Part shown: positions 12,895-25,029 of the stretch, in pieces
Position numbering within the stretch: position 1 is the first letter of the stretch
How the letters are laid out: the number at the start of each line of letters is the position of its first letter
Assembly: GCA_905250125.1 (NCBI GenBank)
Contig: CAJNOL010000467.1
Coordinates: 62,001 to 126,000 of the forward strand
Direction of reading: 5' to 3'
Origin: Rotaria sordida
Lineage: Eukaryota > Rotifera > Eurotatoria > Philodinida > Philodinidae
Length of the DNA stretch: 64,000 nt
Translations under genes and position numbers: made by a program
Notes under the pieces: model-generated
Seen by the model: only the letters and a program-made list of their open reading frames with translations
Databases searched by the model: none
Told to the model about the DNA's origin: nothing

Positions 12895-13470
12895 GATCTG
12901 ACGGGGAAACATTTTCAACTGATCAACTACTTTCTTAGTGAAAAATAGTAGAATATAGGTTATCGACTATGTTGATCACGAATATGATTATGAAAAGTTC
13001 CCTTATGTCTTCATGTGCTGGTCTTCCAGACTAACGAATTTCCGCCAAACGTCTGTTTTTGAGATCTGTCTAGATTATAGAGTATATTGGATTACTTAGA
13101 AAATAGTAAATTGTTCTGTTTTCACTCGTTTTTTTTTCTTGCAAAAAATACAACCATTTTAGTTCATACAACAGATACGTATCAATATTTCAATGTGAAA
13201 ATCTTCAAGGTGATATTATTTTACTTAAAACGTTTTTGTGGAAAGCAGAAAAGACTTTTGTTTTACAGACAACTCGATATGCTCTATAATCTGAGTAGAT
13301 TGAAAACAAGCGTGACAAAATGTTTGTTAGTCTAGAAAATCAGCACATGAAGGCATAAGGGAACTTTTCATGCTCATATTCAGAATCAGCATAGTTGATA
13401 AACCGTAAGCCAGTAAGTTTTCGTAAGAAAATGATTGATAAATTGAAAGCGTTCACTGGCGAAACTCTAT
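12895..13470. repeat. Old imperfect palindrome (fold-back element)
   Basis: Left arm about 12900-13100 and right arm about 13265-13460 are inverted copies with scattered changes. The best block pairs 12985-13040 with 13330-13390 (CAGCACATGAAG and AAGGGAACTTTTCAT on one arm, their complements on the other). About 165 bp separate the arms. Terminal sequence and target duplication are too eroded to assign a superfamily. The frame at 13087-13335 lies inside it and is not called. Confidence 0.65.
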
Positions 13471-15180
13471 CCATAAAAAGAGCTCAATCGGAGCAGCTTT
13501 TATACAAAGTTTCAGTATTTTTGGACAAGTTCTCCTCAAAGCATTACTGTTTCAGTGTCTAGATGACCTTTCATGAATATTGTATTACGCATCAATATTT
13601 TGGAAAATTCATATCTTAGATGGAGATTGTTCCAAAACTCTAGAACTTTTTATATAACCTAATCGATTTAAGCATTTTACATGAGTAATATCTCAAATTA
13701 ATAAATTGAAAACTTAAGTATTGCAGAATAATGATACTAATAGCTGATATCTCATCCAAGCCATAGCTTACACCAATATTCTCTCAGATCTTTTCTAGTT
13801 TGTACTTTTCTATTGGAGAATGCTATTTGAACTAAAAAAAAAACTTTTTATTATTTAATAGCGTTCACTTGTCAGTACGTTTCCTATTTTTTTAAAGATT
13901 TTGTCATTAATCATAATAATGAATAATAAATGACTTTAAGAATGTATGTTAATAATTGCATCTTCAATACTTTTGATTTGTATAGAAAAACCATATGAAG
14001 AGTTTGTTATAATTTCTTTTATTGATGATTGTAAGTAGATCTCGTAGTTTTCACAAACAGAAATATGATTTCCTGTATATATAAACATAGTTTATATTGA
14101 GTCAAATTCATTTGAAATAGATATTAGTTTTTTTTTTTCATGAAAATATTTTATGCTTGTTAGAAACGACAACAAAGTCGTAAGGAAAAGACACAGTCAT
14201 ACTACGCATTTCATTATATAACATTGTACATCGATTGACACTACTAGTTAAATTAATTTGATCATTTCTTTTATAAAAAATTTTTATAATTCATTAAGAA
14301 AGAATAAAATAGATAAAAAAAAATTTAAATTATATATACAAGATCCAACATCGACATCAAATTAAATGATACCAAACGAGGTAGATATTCATTAAAAAAA
14401 AAACAATGAAAATTAACTTTATAAATTGTCAATAGATAGATAATTGAAAAAAGAACAATCAATTTTTATTAACACATTTTCTGATTAAACTGATAACTGT
14501 GTCTGTTATCTTATGAATGTCAATGATTTTGATAAAATGAACTACATATTCAAAACAAATATTACAGAGAAATATATCTGATGTGTTTGATAATGTCGTT
14601 AGAGTACAAAAAAAAAAAAGATATGAGCAAATACTCATAGAAATAAATGATCTACCTATATTCAACTCAAGATTATATGGGCATGACATTTCCTCTTCTC
14701 TATTCCTGACTTCATTCAAACAATAGAGTTTTTGAACTATTTATTCACTTCCATTTTTTCAATATATATATATATATTTTAAACGGTAGTTTCTTTCTGA
14801 CTAATTCAAACGATGAAAACAACATGATTGTTCATCATCAACTTGTCATGCTTTGGTACTTGATAACTATATATATATAAATACAACATTTATCAGCCGT
14901 GTCCAACTTCTCACTATCCACTTTCGACATGCAAACATACACTTGAACAAAATATAACCGTCACCTATGTAGAAGTTAATATACATGACAAGAAAACAAA
15001 AAGAAAAAAACTACTTGTGTCCTTTAACGAAATTCATCGTTATTCTTTATCACTAAATTAAGAGTTCTTGTTTTTTTTCTTGTTCTCTCTAAACTGTCTT
15101 TTGATCATGAATTGTCGCGTTAGTGTTAGTCGTCGTGGACAGCTTGCGCTTGACATATTTTAATATCCGTCAATTAATAA
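13470..15180. other. Intergenic upstream of the homeobox gene
   Basis: No coding exon recognised. It contains poly-T/A runs and an (AT)n tract near 14763-14777. The frame at 14459-14719 (minus) has no family resemblance. Part of this stretch could hold regulatory sequence for the Mnx-type gene, but nothing specific can be pointed to. Confidence 0.4.
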
Positions 15181-15273
15181 GCGATGATGGGAGAGCAAAT
15201 ATATACACAAACACAGTTCTCGTTTCATTCAATGACAGATAATCGTGTTCAATTGGATTTTATTGAGCAAAAG

Positions 15274-15325
15274 AGAGAGAGAGAGAACGAGGTGTTATCT
15301 CTGTCTGTCTCTCTCTCTCTCTCTT
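15274..15325. repeat. GA/TC microsatellite pair
   Basis: A (GA)n run (15274-15290) and a (TC)n run (15307-15323) sit about 20 bp apart and can pair with each other. They lie about 230-280 bp upstream of the homeobox start codon. Similar GAGA-rich DNA is common in animal promoters, but here it may be only a simple repeat. Confidence 0.7.
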
Positions 15326-15550
15326 ATACTGCTAACTCCGTTTTTTTTTCGTTGCTTGCATCAATTGTTGACTCAAGAACGCAGAGAACAACTGCAAAAA
15401 AATTAGACGATGATGATGATAATTTTGATTGATCGATCATGAGTCTCATGTTCTCTCCTTCTTCTCTCTTTCTCCTTCTGTTTCTCCTCTATATTTTTCA
15501 ACAAGTTATAGTAGAACCATTTATGCTTTGGAGTGAATAACTGAAAAATC

Positions 15551-16757
15551 ATGACAACATTTTCAATAGCTTCGATTCTCGGTGATCAAAATAATAAACA
15601 TGAAGAAGAAAATAATTCAATTGAAGAACAACATCAATTCATTTTAAACAATAGTGTACAACAATTATATAATATATTCTGTAAAAATGCTGCTATTGCC
15701 GCACATTTGAATGAACAAAATCATAATAAAACAAATTCAATAAGATCTTTTTCACTTGGAACATCTTCAACTTGTTCAAATGATTTTTATCAATTACATA
15801 AACTTAATGGTACATCTTATCAAGGTAGTTATCATGTAGAATTATTCAAATGACTATATATATATATATATATTTGAGTTTATCCGAGCTTAGAAATCGA
15901 TTTAAAATACAATTCTATTTTTATAAAGAAAAAATGATAATTATTGATTATTGATGTTGAGTGATTTTTTTCTTCTCTTGTTGTCTCTTACACTCTTAGA
16001 CATCGAGTTCATTAATTGCTTATTGATTATGGTTAGACGCGATTTTTCACACATTCCTCTTTTTTTTTCATTTGCTGATGTTGTTGATGATCAGACTAAG
16101 AGAGATAGAGGAAGTCGGTATAATTGTTGACACACATGATCAAAAGTCAATTGAGCGCCCAAGATATATTTGTTCAAGTTATTACTATGATCAAGAAGTT
16201 GATGTGATGATCATATGCATCTTAAATAATAATTTTAGCAGGAAATAACACCGTTAAAAGTAAAATGAATAAATTTTTTTTTATTTTTATTTTTTATTTA
16301 GGTCCAACTTTATCTTATTATGGAAAATCTCGTCGTCCACGTACGGCATTTACATCTCAACAATTACTTGAACTTGAAAAACAATTTCGAGAAAATAAAT
16401 ATTTATCAAAATCAAAAGTAAAATATTACATGTTCTATATTTTTTTTTTCTTTCTGAAAAAAATTTTATTTATTATTTCATAGCGTTTTGAAGTGGCTAC
16501 ATCTTTAATGTTAAGTGAAACACAAATAAAAATATGGTAAACAAAGAAAACTTTTTTTTTTCAATCGAGATTGTTTTTTTTTTTAATATTTTTTGTATTA
16601 AAATATTAGGTTTCAGAATCGTCGAATGAAATGGAAACGTAACAAAAAAATACCATCTGGTACTTCAGAAGAATCACCAGCGCCAATGCTTATCAAAGGA
16701 GAACCATCCGATACGGCTGATTCAACATCATCATTAGTTTCAATGAGTCCTACTTAA
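15551..16757 (+). CDS. MNX1: Mnx/HB9-type homeobox transcription factor
   Basis: Four exons, 15551..15824, 16302..16417, 16484..16536, 16610..16757; 196 aa with all phases consistent. Residues 4-11 (FSIASILG) are a good eh1 (Groucho-binding) repression motif. The homeodomain covers about residues 101-160, starts [20 protein letters not shown], contains [18 protein letters not shown] and ends [10 protein letters not shown] with Gln at homeodomain position 50. The [10 protein letters not shown] block and NKYLS stretch are typical of Mnx (HB9/exex) proteins, which specify motor neurons and endodermal derivatives. Introns cut the homeodomain after the KSK triplet and inside the Trp48 codon. The protein is much shorter than vertebrate MNX1 (about 400 aa), with only a 36-residue Ser/Pro-rich tail after the homeodomain. 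The first intron (477 bp) is long for this genome and lacks a palindrome, so it may carry enhancers. Confidence 0.88.
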
Positions 16758-17636
16758 ACATTATTTTTATTTTTTTTTTCTTCATATGAATATCCTTCTT
16801 TCTTGTTGCAAAATAAAATGTAAATGAATGGTGCGCTTCTTTAATTATTTGCTCGTATGCGTATTAAGTATTAAAAACTAAAATCAGTTAAAGAATAAAA
16901 AAAATGTATGAAGACGTGAAATATGTTAATACAAAGACATATATTGTGTTCTAATTTTATTCATAGTTTGATTTATCATTAAAAATACAAACTTTAAATT
17001 CAATCGATTAATTGTTCAAGTCATTTGTATATTAGAAATTTCTCTTACTCATTCATGTCATAGATTTTCATCACGTCTGATCTATGATGGTGTTAAACAT
17101 TTTCAAAATATGACATATAACAAATTGTCATAAGCTGACTAAGCTTTTAAATGTTATTGATGATATTTTGAAATTTAAATTTTTAAATCATTGAATTGTA
17201 ATATTCGTATCCTAAGTAGAATATTCATACTTCTATAATTTTACTGAACAATAATAATTGATTTTCAATTATTGGCTGGTGTATACCATCACTTTCGTCG
17301 TCTTCATTTCTGGTAGTGTCATGCAGAACGATCTAATGTAATCATAGGATCATTTATCAATTTCAGTCAAGTAAAATGTTTCAAATTGAAATCTCAAGTC
17401 ACTAAATCAACATGTCTTATCAGCAATGAAACTTTAATGTGAAAGAATGACTGTTAGTAGAACTTAGTTTATGAGATGTGCGTAAACGAATTATTGAATT
17501 AATTATTCAATTGTGCACGTTTGTTCAATATTCAGTTGTGGATTACAAAAGTTGTGACAATTTATAAAAAAACAACTTTTGTATCCTATACGAATGTTTT
17601 TTTTTATCTAAATGAATTTATTAAACAAAATTTATT
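16758..17636. other. Convergent spacer, nothing seen
   Basis: About 880 bp lie between the 3' ends of the homeobox gene (+) and the TMED gene (-). AATAAA-like signals are present (for example near 16812 and 16895), as expected for a 3' flank. No coding exon, palindrome or RNA gene is recognised. Confidence 0.5.
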
Positions 17637-18484
17637 TTATTTTTTCACTCGTTTAGTTGTAATTGGTGTTTGAAATAAACGTCTAATGAAAAAAGTTTGA
17701 AAGACACTACAACTAATGATTAAACTAATGTGTAAAATTGCCCATCGATTAACCCATAATATATTTTGTTCAAGTAAATAAGAATCTTTTTGATTAATCA
17801 TTTGCAATTCCATTTGTTTTTCACGTATAACACGAATATGATAACTAATAAAATCAATTGAATTCTAGAAATAGTAAAAATTTTTAAAATTTATTTATTA
17901 AATAAAAATATTACATACATGAGCAATAATTGACGAATTATCAAAATCTTCTTTGTCTTTCATACTAGCCGCAATTTTCTCAATATGATAAACATGTAAG
18001 AATACAGAGATATATTTAGCGGAATTATCTGACTTTGTATGCGTCATGCAAATGTCAATTACACCTAAAAATATAATAGAATAATTAGTAAATGAAATAA
18101 TTCAAAAAAAGAAAATAATCTGACTTGTTGCATTTGCTATAAGTTGAAGATGACCTCGTTGAGGAGCTGTTGAAACAGCTACAACATCTCCATTAGTAGC
18201 ATTGCGAAAAAAAGCAATAATACTGCTATCATGTGTTTGAGCATTTAAAATTTCATATATAAAATATATACTTGTACCATTATCTATTAATTCATGATAA
18301 CATTCTTCAGTATCAGGTTGTAACCACAATTTAAAACGCATTTCTATTTATAATAAAAATGAATCGTATAAATCAATTTAATTTAATTTTGATCATATTT
18401 ACCTTTCAGATGTTCGGAATCTTGTGCTGCAATAATAGACACGATACCACTAAAAAGTAGAAACCACATGTAGGCGAATATCAT
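17637..18484 (-). CDS. p24/TMED family cargo receptor (GOLD domain)
   Basis: Four exons, complement(17637..17864, 17919..18064, 18125..18343, 18403..18484); 224 aa, phases consistent. Residues 1-21 form a signal peptide (MIFAYMWFLLFSGIVSIIAA). The luminal GOLD domain begins MRFKLWLQPDTEECYHELID and has the conserved Cys pair, the second in VIDICMTHTKS. A membrane-proximal helical segment (YHIRVIREKQMELQ..YLLEQNILWVNRW) follows, then one TM helix (AILHISLIISCSVFQTFFI) and a short cytosolic tail with FF and a KRVKK end. p24 proteins cycle between ER and Golgi; the tail FF binds COPII and the terminal dilysine type signal binds COPI. The layout suggests the gamma or beta type, but the subfamily is not certain. 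Start chosen at the first ATG before the signal peptide. Confidence 0.87.
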
Positions 18485-19105
18485 TATTATTATGTTGTCT
18501 TCGTCAGTTGAATATAGTCAAGGTAAAATCGACTCTTCGAGAATAATGAGTGTGTGTATATGTGCATATGTATATGTATATCCCATATCGAAAAAGAGAA
18601 TGAAGGAGAAAAAAGAGCGGAGTATAATTGATCATCTATTTGTTTAGGGATTGTGATTCATGTACGTTGTTTGTGTCTACCTCACATTCGTGAATATCGA
18701 TGCACGAACAGGATAAAGAATGAAAAAGACAGTGAGACACCTATGTTAAATATAAATATGTTGTTCGAGTTCAAACATTGAAAAAATATATCATCTTTGC
18801 ATAAATTTGTTCATTTTTAATCGTTTTCGTGTCAACAGGTTATTCTATAGATACTTGGCGCCTGATTTTTCAATATCTCGATACACCTTTTTCTTGTATC
18901 TATTATTAAATCATCATGATCATGTTCGTTCAATATCAATGAGCTATTCTTTTTTTTTATCAAATGATTCTTTTTCAAGGTATCTTAATATTTATGGCCT
19001 TACCTCCAATGATTATCTTACTTTTATTCGTATCCTATTAAAATGTCTCGTCATCATTATCATCGATTCCTTAATTTATATTGTTGTTAACCTAAAGAAT
19101 TTCTT

Positions 19106-22100
19106 ATGTCCTATCCTCAGCCACAATCATCATTGCATTATCAACAGAAAAATAGAATAGTACATCGAAATACAAATGCCTTCGAACCAAAATCTTTACC
19201 ACAACGATCAAAATGTAAACCAAAGAATTTACTTCATCCTTATAGAATATCAAAAGATCGTCATATGAATGACACTAATACTTCTAAAGAAGAAATGATA
19301 AACAAAATAATATCTATAGAATCTGCAGATCATGAAGTAGAATTTTATATGGTGAAAAAACCAACAACGATTGTAGGACGTCATCATTCATCACAAATGG
19401 CTGATGGTGATAAAAAAAATGAGATTATTCTAGAAAATTCTTTTGATGAATTTCAACAACAAAGATTTACTAATGATCAAGAACATATTATCGATATGAT
19501 GTATAAAGATATAATACGACCAGTACCATATAAACCAACTGTCAACAACCGATTGAAAACGTCGTTGGTCAATATAATAACAAAAAAAGAAAAGATTTTT
19601 ATTCTCATCAAAATTAGATTTTTTTTTGTAGGATTTGAAGTCATTGAAAAATCCGATTTCACATTTACCTTCTTCTCAAATTTGTCAATCAACATTACCA
19701 TTAAATCGTACTTCTACATGGCGTAAACTTCAAGCAAATATTACCCCATCGCATTATGATCGTATTCAACAATTTCAACGAGATCTTCAGCAACAATATC
19801 ATTCATTATCAACTATTCATCCTATTATGCTATCACCTCTTCATAAACGGTCAGAGATTGATAGCTCTCAACCATCAAAAGTTATCTCAAATATTACCGA
19901 TTCTTATGTATCATATACATCATTATCTATTGATTCTCCGACTAATTTATCCAATTCAAGTGCTGACCATAGAATTATTCAATCGATTGATGTAGATCAA
20001 AAATTTGTTGATAATGATGATAATTCGAATACAATGAATCCAGTCACACATTCACTTGAAACAGCACATCAATTAGAAATATATCCTACAGACAATATAG
20101 CGATTGAAAATAAAAGTAATATAATATTCAAAAAAAAAATTATATTATTCAATCAATTGTTTTTTTTTCAAATAATTAATTATGATAGAAAAATATCTTA
20201 ATCAGACAATACCGAATTCTCCATTAACATTGTCTAATAATGATATCAAAGATGATTCTTCTACAAATATGTTAGTACAAATAACACCTAACGGATCATT
20301 ATTACACGATACTGAGAATATCGAAGAACTTCCAACTTTTATTGAAATATTATCTCCATCACAAGTTCCATCTATTTTTCTCAACAATATTCTATCTTCA
20401 TTTTTTCCAACCATGTCAACACAACTTGCTTCAACATCATCGAACAATAATCTTCTTGACTTCCATTCTCATCATTATATTAATAATGATATCAGTCAAA
20501 CACCATACATATTATTTGATGCTACTGGAAATATGACTGAAATTTTAAGTGTTGATTCACTATCATCATCACCATTTGTTGAATCTAACATTGTTGTCGA
20601 AAATCATCAACCAAAAAAAGTTCATTCACTATTCGAATCTATAGAAGAACTATGTATATTAATTCGAACACTTCTTCAACATGAATTAACTGAACAAAAG
20701 ATAACATCTCTACGAGTAACAATCGCTAGTCAACTTGCTATCTTATTAACCTATTTAGCAATACCTAATAATGAAAAGATCATATCTGAATTGATGACGA
20801 AGAAGAATACTAACGAAAAAATGATATCGACCAATGAAAATGATTGTTCTCAATTTTCAACTGTTGAAACACAAACTGATATTGAGTGGACTCTTCAATT
20901 AAATAATCAAAAAGTATTCGAGTCTGCCAATCATATACATTTTCATACTGAACCAATTCATAATATACTTGAGTTTTCAATGCATAAATCCTCATCGTTT
21001 GAAATGAAACAAGAAGAAATTATTAATACATCATTATCATCACAAAAAGTAACAAGTCACACAGAATTAATGTCAACAAGTGGTAAAAATAATATCATTA
21101 ATCTGTAATCAATCACTTATTTGTTGTTTGTTCAGTTAGTTTTCATTTACCTGGTCATCGATTGAATCATGCTTTTTCAGATACATTTATTTATCATATT
21201 CATCATCATCAACAATATTCATCTTCTTATCATCAATTAATTTCATATTCTGAAACAACTATTAATTCATTAATACGTCGTTTTCATCATCGTTGGACAA
21301 TAAAAGAAGAAACGAAACATTTATTTAAACGTATTGAACAAAAATTTCAACATTATATTGAATTAGATTCTTCAAATACATGTTTAGAAGTTAGTACAGA
21401 ATTTACACCAGATTTTCTTTTAACAACGATCAATAATTCAAAATATTATGACGAAAATGATGATGATCAAACAGAACAATTTGGTATTGATACTGAAAAA
21501 CAAGATTATCAAACTGATACAATATCTTTAGCTACCAATGAACAACAAGATAAAATCGATACATTTACATCTAATTCGACTGAAAAAGATAATTATGATA
21601 GTCTAGATTTTGATATTGAACAAGGTCAGAAATGATTATTATGTTTCTTATTTTTTAAAAATATATTTTAGATAGTGAAGAACATCTACTGTGCACTTCA
21701 ATTGATATTTATCAATCAAATCAATGTTCATTTAATGAATCGAATGTTGAAGAAGATAGTATACCAAAAAGTTCAGTGATTGAGATCAATTAATCTCTTT
21801 TTTTTTTAAATAATACTACTCCTATGTCAGAGATGTTGACAGGCTGATTCTTTTGAATTCAACTCGTCCGACTCGTAACCCGTGTGCGGATTAAATTTCT
21901 GAGAGATCTTGGGCTAGATATTTTCACGATTTACAAGTTTCATAGATCAAGTTATTTTTTTTACGTATAGTCGTGCGCTCAACCCGTTTCATTCCTTCGC
22001 TGATCTAGTTGCTTCTATTAGTTTTTCGTTCTACTCATTTACCTACTCGGTTTAAAGCATATACATAAATGAATACGCTTTGCATGTGGAGTGTGGGTCT

Positions 22101-23452
22101 TCTCCTTAGACGCACTGAATCGTAAAGTCGTACTCACATCAATACTTACACTCGTACAAAATCAAGTTTATTGAATGATATATTATTAGTGCGTTCAACG
22201 TAGAAAATGAGAATGAATGACGTGTAATCGAGTCCTTTTTCTATTTTTTTTTACATATTTATCATTATTATTATTCTAGTAGAAGTCGTAGCTGCAATAC
22301 TACCATTGTATATATAAGCATATACTATTACTTTTACTTCACTATTTGTTGTCTTGAAGTTTAATTGAAATTTTATAATGTTTATGTATATGTTCAGAAA
22401 TAAAAGATACTAGTCTAATTATAAAAATCTTAGTTTCACAAATAATTAGAAAACTAACGAACTTATAACTAACTATTTTATTAATAAGATTTGTATTAAT
22501 CCGCGGACAGTCCCGTAACGGGTTAATGACTTTTCAACCCGTAAAGTAGTTCGCGGATCAACGAAAAAAAACATTCAATCCTTGAGGCGTTGAGTAAAAT
22601 ATAACTCAGTCATAAATATCTCTGTTCTGTGTCACTTTATGATAATTTGTTTTTTTTTTTGTAGTCAATCAATTGAATAATAGATATCATTGCTGTCAAT
22701 TGCAGCTACCTCTCTTACCTAGAAAAATAAATAGTAGTAATTTGATCTATGAGAAACGAAATGCTAAAATTGATTTAAAACACTTGAAAATACGATCAAA
22801 TCCAATCAATAGAATAAATATTATTGGAAAACAAGTCCGGATCAAATCAAATTTATCATCAAAAGTACCAACACTAACAGTCAAACCACATTCAAGTATC
22901 TATCTTTCTTATTGAATCTTTATTTTTTTTCAAAGTTAATCTTGTCTCTAAATTCAAGGTACAAGACAATCGAGAAAATCACCTTCTTTAAATTATAACA
23001 ATAACTGTAATGAATATATTAGTTCAATAGAATCTCTGAGATCGTCAACATCAATTGTTAATATTAGATTATCATCAACTAGTATTGATAGCTTGTGCTC
23101 TTTAGATACTGATACATTAGACAGAAACAGCACTGACGAATGTATAATGCTACCGAAAAATCTTCAATGTTTAATAAATCATCCAAAATCGAGTGGGTAC
23201 TTGTGGTCATCTTTCTCATTATTTTAAAACAATTGTAGTATCTATTTCGACATATTTTACTTGTTCTTTTTTTTTAATATTTCAGAAAGACGCATTGTAC
23301 GTTCTTCTCTACCGAATATACATGAAAATTGTGAAAATCTTGTCAAAACTACTTCTTTCTCTACTACAACTACGTATCATTTATCAAAAGTTACTGATAA
23401 ATTAAATTTAAATCTTGTACTTGCTGAAAGTTTATTTGGCACGCTTGATTAA
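19106..23452 (+). CDS. Large unrecognised, mostly disordered protein (eight exons)
   Basis: Proposed exons: 19106..19567, 19632..20115, 20189..21082, 21136..21624, 21672..21758, 22665..22895, 22959..23192, 23286..23452; 1015 aa. Every join has GT..AG sites and the total stays in frame. Intron 1 is phase 0 and all six later introns are phase 1. The protein is rich in Ser, Asn, Thr, Ile and Gln, with acidic patches, and looks disordered apart from helical stretches such as ELCILIRTLLQHELTEQKI and TWRKLQANITPSHYDRIQQF. No domain is recognised, and there is no signal peptide or membrane segment. Intron 5 (906 bp) contains an hAT-like element; if it were retained, exon 5 would run to a stop at 21793 and give a shorter protein. 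The start is uncertain: a CAG at 19118-19120 inside the first codons could instead be a splice acceptor from an unseen upstream exon. Confidence 0.6.
21828..22624. mobile_element. hAT-like non-autonomous element inside an intron
   Basis: The left end reads CAGAGATGTTGACAGGC and the right end, reverse-complemented, CAGAGATATTTATGACTGAG, sharing CAGAGATRTT. The 8 bp outside the ends are TCCTATGT (21820-21827) and TTCTGTGT (22625-22632): six of eight match and both differences are transitions. GC-richer inner segments carry CCCGT/ACGGG and CGCGGATC motifs in inverted orientation (about 21868-21890 against 22500-22560). No transposase frame is seen. The element accounts for most of the 906-bp intron 5 of the surrounding gene. 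Confidence 0.55.
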
Positions 23453-23841
23453 TTCAATAATGACTACAATAATTCATCGGCAACACGCATTGATTTACTG
23501 CATATGTATATTCGACAGTTTTTTATTGAATTTGATGCACGTATTTGTCTTGGTAGAATAAAAGGAAAGAACTTTAAGAAAAACCATAAGCAAACAATAG
23601 ATTAACATACTTGTTCGTTCAAGACAAAATTGAACTTTTCAGTTATTGTCAAAGTTTTGAATTTAACAATTATTTTTGTAATATCTTAGAAGTTTGATTT
23701 TTATTTTTTTGTCTCCTGTAATTTATAGTCTCTGTATTTACTAGAGAAAGAACTGGTAGCACAATATTCTATATTAATAGACAAGTAATTTTGAAATAAA
23801 CAAAAAGTCTCATATATATATTGTCATTCTAATATAAGAAT

Positions 23842-25029
23842 TTAGAAATAAAACATACGACAAAATCGACATACAAGATGATAAAAATGATAGAGATATT
23901 TGAAAAAAACTAAGTAGCCACGCCATGTTCGTTTACGATTAACTGAAGGAAAAATAATATCTGATATAAAATTGTTACAATCTAAATAAACAGTACAATT
24001 ACTCCATTTTCGTACAAAGAAATTGGGAAAAGGTTCATAAGCATCATTTAAAGGTACACCATAATCAGTTTCAAATCCTTCTTTCCACCATGAATTTGGT
24101 GTAAAGAATAGCCAATAATCACCACGTGCAATTAGAAATGCAGCTAATTGTTGTTTAAGATCTTGACATTGTTCCCATGGATAATCACATGCACCATTGT
24201 ACATAGCAGGAAATGTAACTGGTACATTTTTCATTGATATTGCAGTTTTCATTTTTTCTGCACATTGTGCTGGTGTGTCATTACTAGATGGTACATTAGG
24301 ACTTAACCAAGCTTGCCATGCATGTTTATCATATTTGAGTCCAAGTTCCCATGCTCGTTTTAAAGATACTTGTTGAGCTGCATCGACAGCTTGTCGATAT
24401 TCTTCAGTATAATTAGGATAGTTTGATCGTTCATCCCAAATACCTCCATCATCATCGTAAAAAATTCCATCAACAATTGATTGACTAAATGCACTACCTA
24501 CATAATAATTTACAAAATAGTCTTGTACTTTTGGATTTCTATGATCCCAACAGAATTGATCCATACGATAGTTGTCGACTATAACAGAATCATTGTAAAT
24601 AGTGCCGTTCGGAAATAAAACGAACCAATCAGTTTTCGAAGGATCATACATTACTTTCGCACCATTATCAAAGATATTGAGTGCAAGTTCAGATTGACGA
24701 TAAACGAATACACGAGTTTTCGGATTAACAGCTTTAATGAAGGCCGCTTGCTGAACTAATGTTTCTTCTCGATGCATTGGGAGATCATAATGATTAGCCC
24801 AATCTACACCAACAACACCGTGTAATGCTGCAAAAGAAACTGTTTCATTATCATAAAAACCTTCACTTGAATAGAAATAATGTTGCGTTGACAATTGCAT
24901 ATTGTATGTAGGTTGCCAAGGAGGTGGTGGACATGGCAATCTCCATGGTTTAGGACATGGTTCGAGTTCACTTTGAGTTAATAATATAAGATGTAACATT
25001 AGAACAACAATGACAGTGAAGAAATCCAT
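23842..25029 (-). CDS. Secreted glycoside-hydrolase-like protein (GHL15-like), possible foreign gene
   Basis: A single uninterrupted 395-codon frame, unusual here where nearly every gene has introns. Residues 1-20 are a signal peptide (MDFFTVIVVLMLHLILLTQS), followed by a Pro-rich CPKPWRLPCPPPPW linker. The body has a TIM-barrel glycosidase look: HGVVGVDWANHYDLPMHREE, TRVFVYRQSELAL, a VDGIFYDDDGG motif supplying likely catalytic acids, then AMYNGACDYPWEQC and DYWLFFTPNSWW. It resembles the hypothetical glycosyl hydrolase family GHL15, known mainly from non-animal eukaryotes and microbes; that assignment is from memory of the motif and is tentative. N-glycosylation sequons and paired Cys fit a secreted enzyme. 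The last 35 or so residues are Phe/Tyr/Arg-rich and may be an altered or frameshifted end. Bdelloids are known for horizontally acquired carbohydrate-active enzymes. Confidence 0.7.
   Translation of the reverse strand: MDFFTVIVVLMLHLILLTQSELEPCPKPWRLPCPPPPWQPTYNMQLSTQHYFYSSEGFYDNETVSFAALHGVVGVDWANHYDLPMHREETLVQQAAFIKAVNPKTRVFVYRQSELALNIFDNGAKVMYDPSKTDWFVLFPNGTIYNDSVIVDNYRMDQFCWDHRNPKVQDYFVNYYVGSAFSQSIVDGIFYDDDGGIWDERSNYPNYTEEYRQAVDAAQQVSLKRAWELGLKYDKHAWQAWLSPNVPSSNDTPAQCAEKMKTAISMKNVPVTFPAMYNGACDYPWEQCQDLKQQLAAFLIARGDYWLFFTPNSWWKEGFETDYGVPLNDAYEPFPNFFVRKWSNCTVYLDCNNFISDIIFPSVNRKRTWRGYLVFFKYLYHFYHLVCRFCRMFYF

Noticed and set aside
18807..19160. Plus-strand frame before the large disordered gene
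   Set aside because: Phe/Tyr/Ile-rich composition of random AT DNA, and in a different frame from the exon beginning at 19106.
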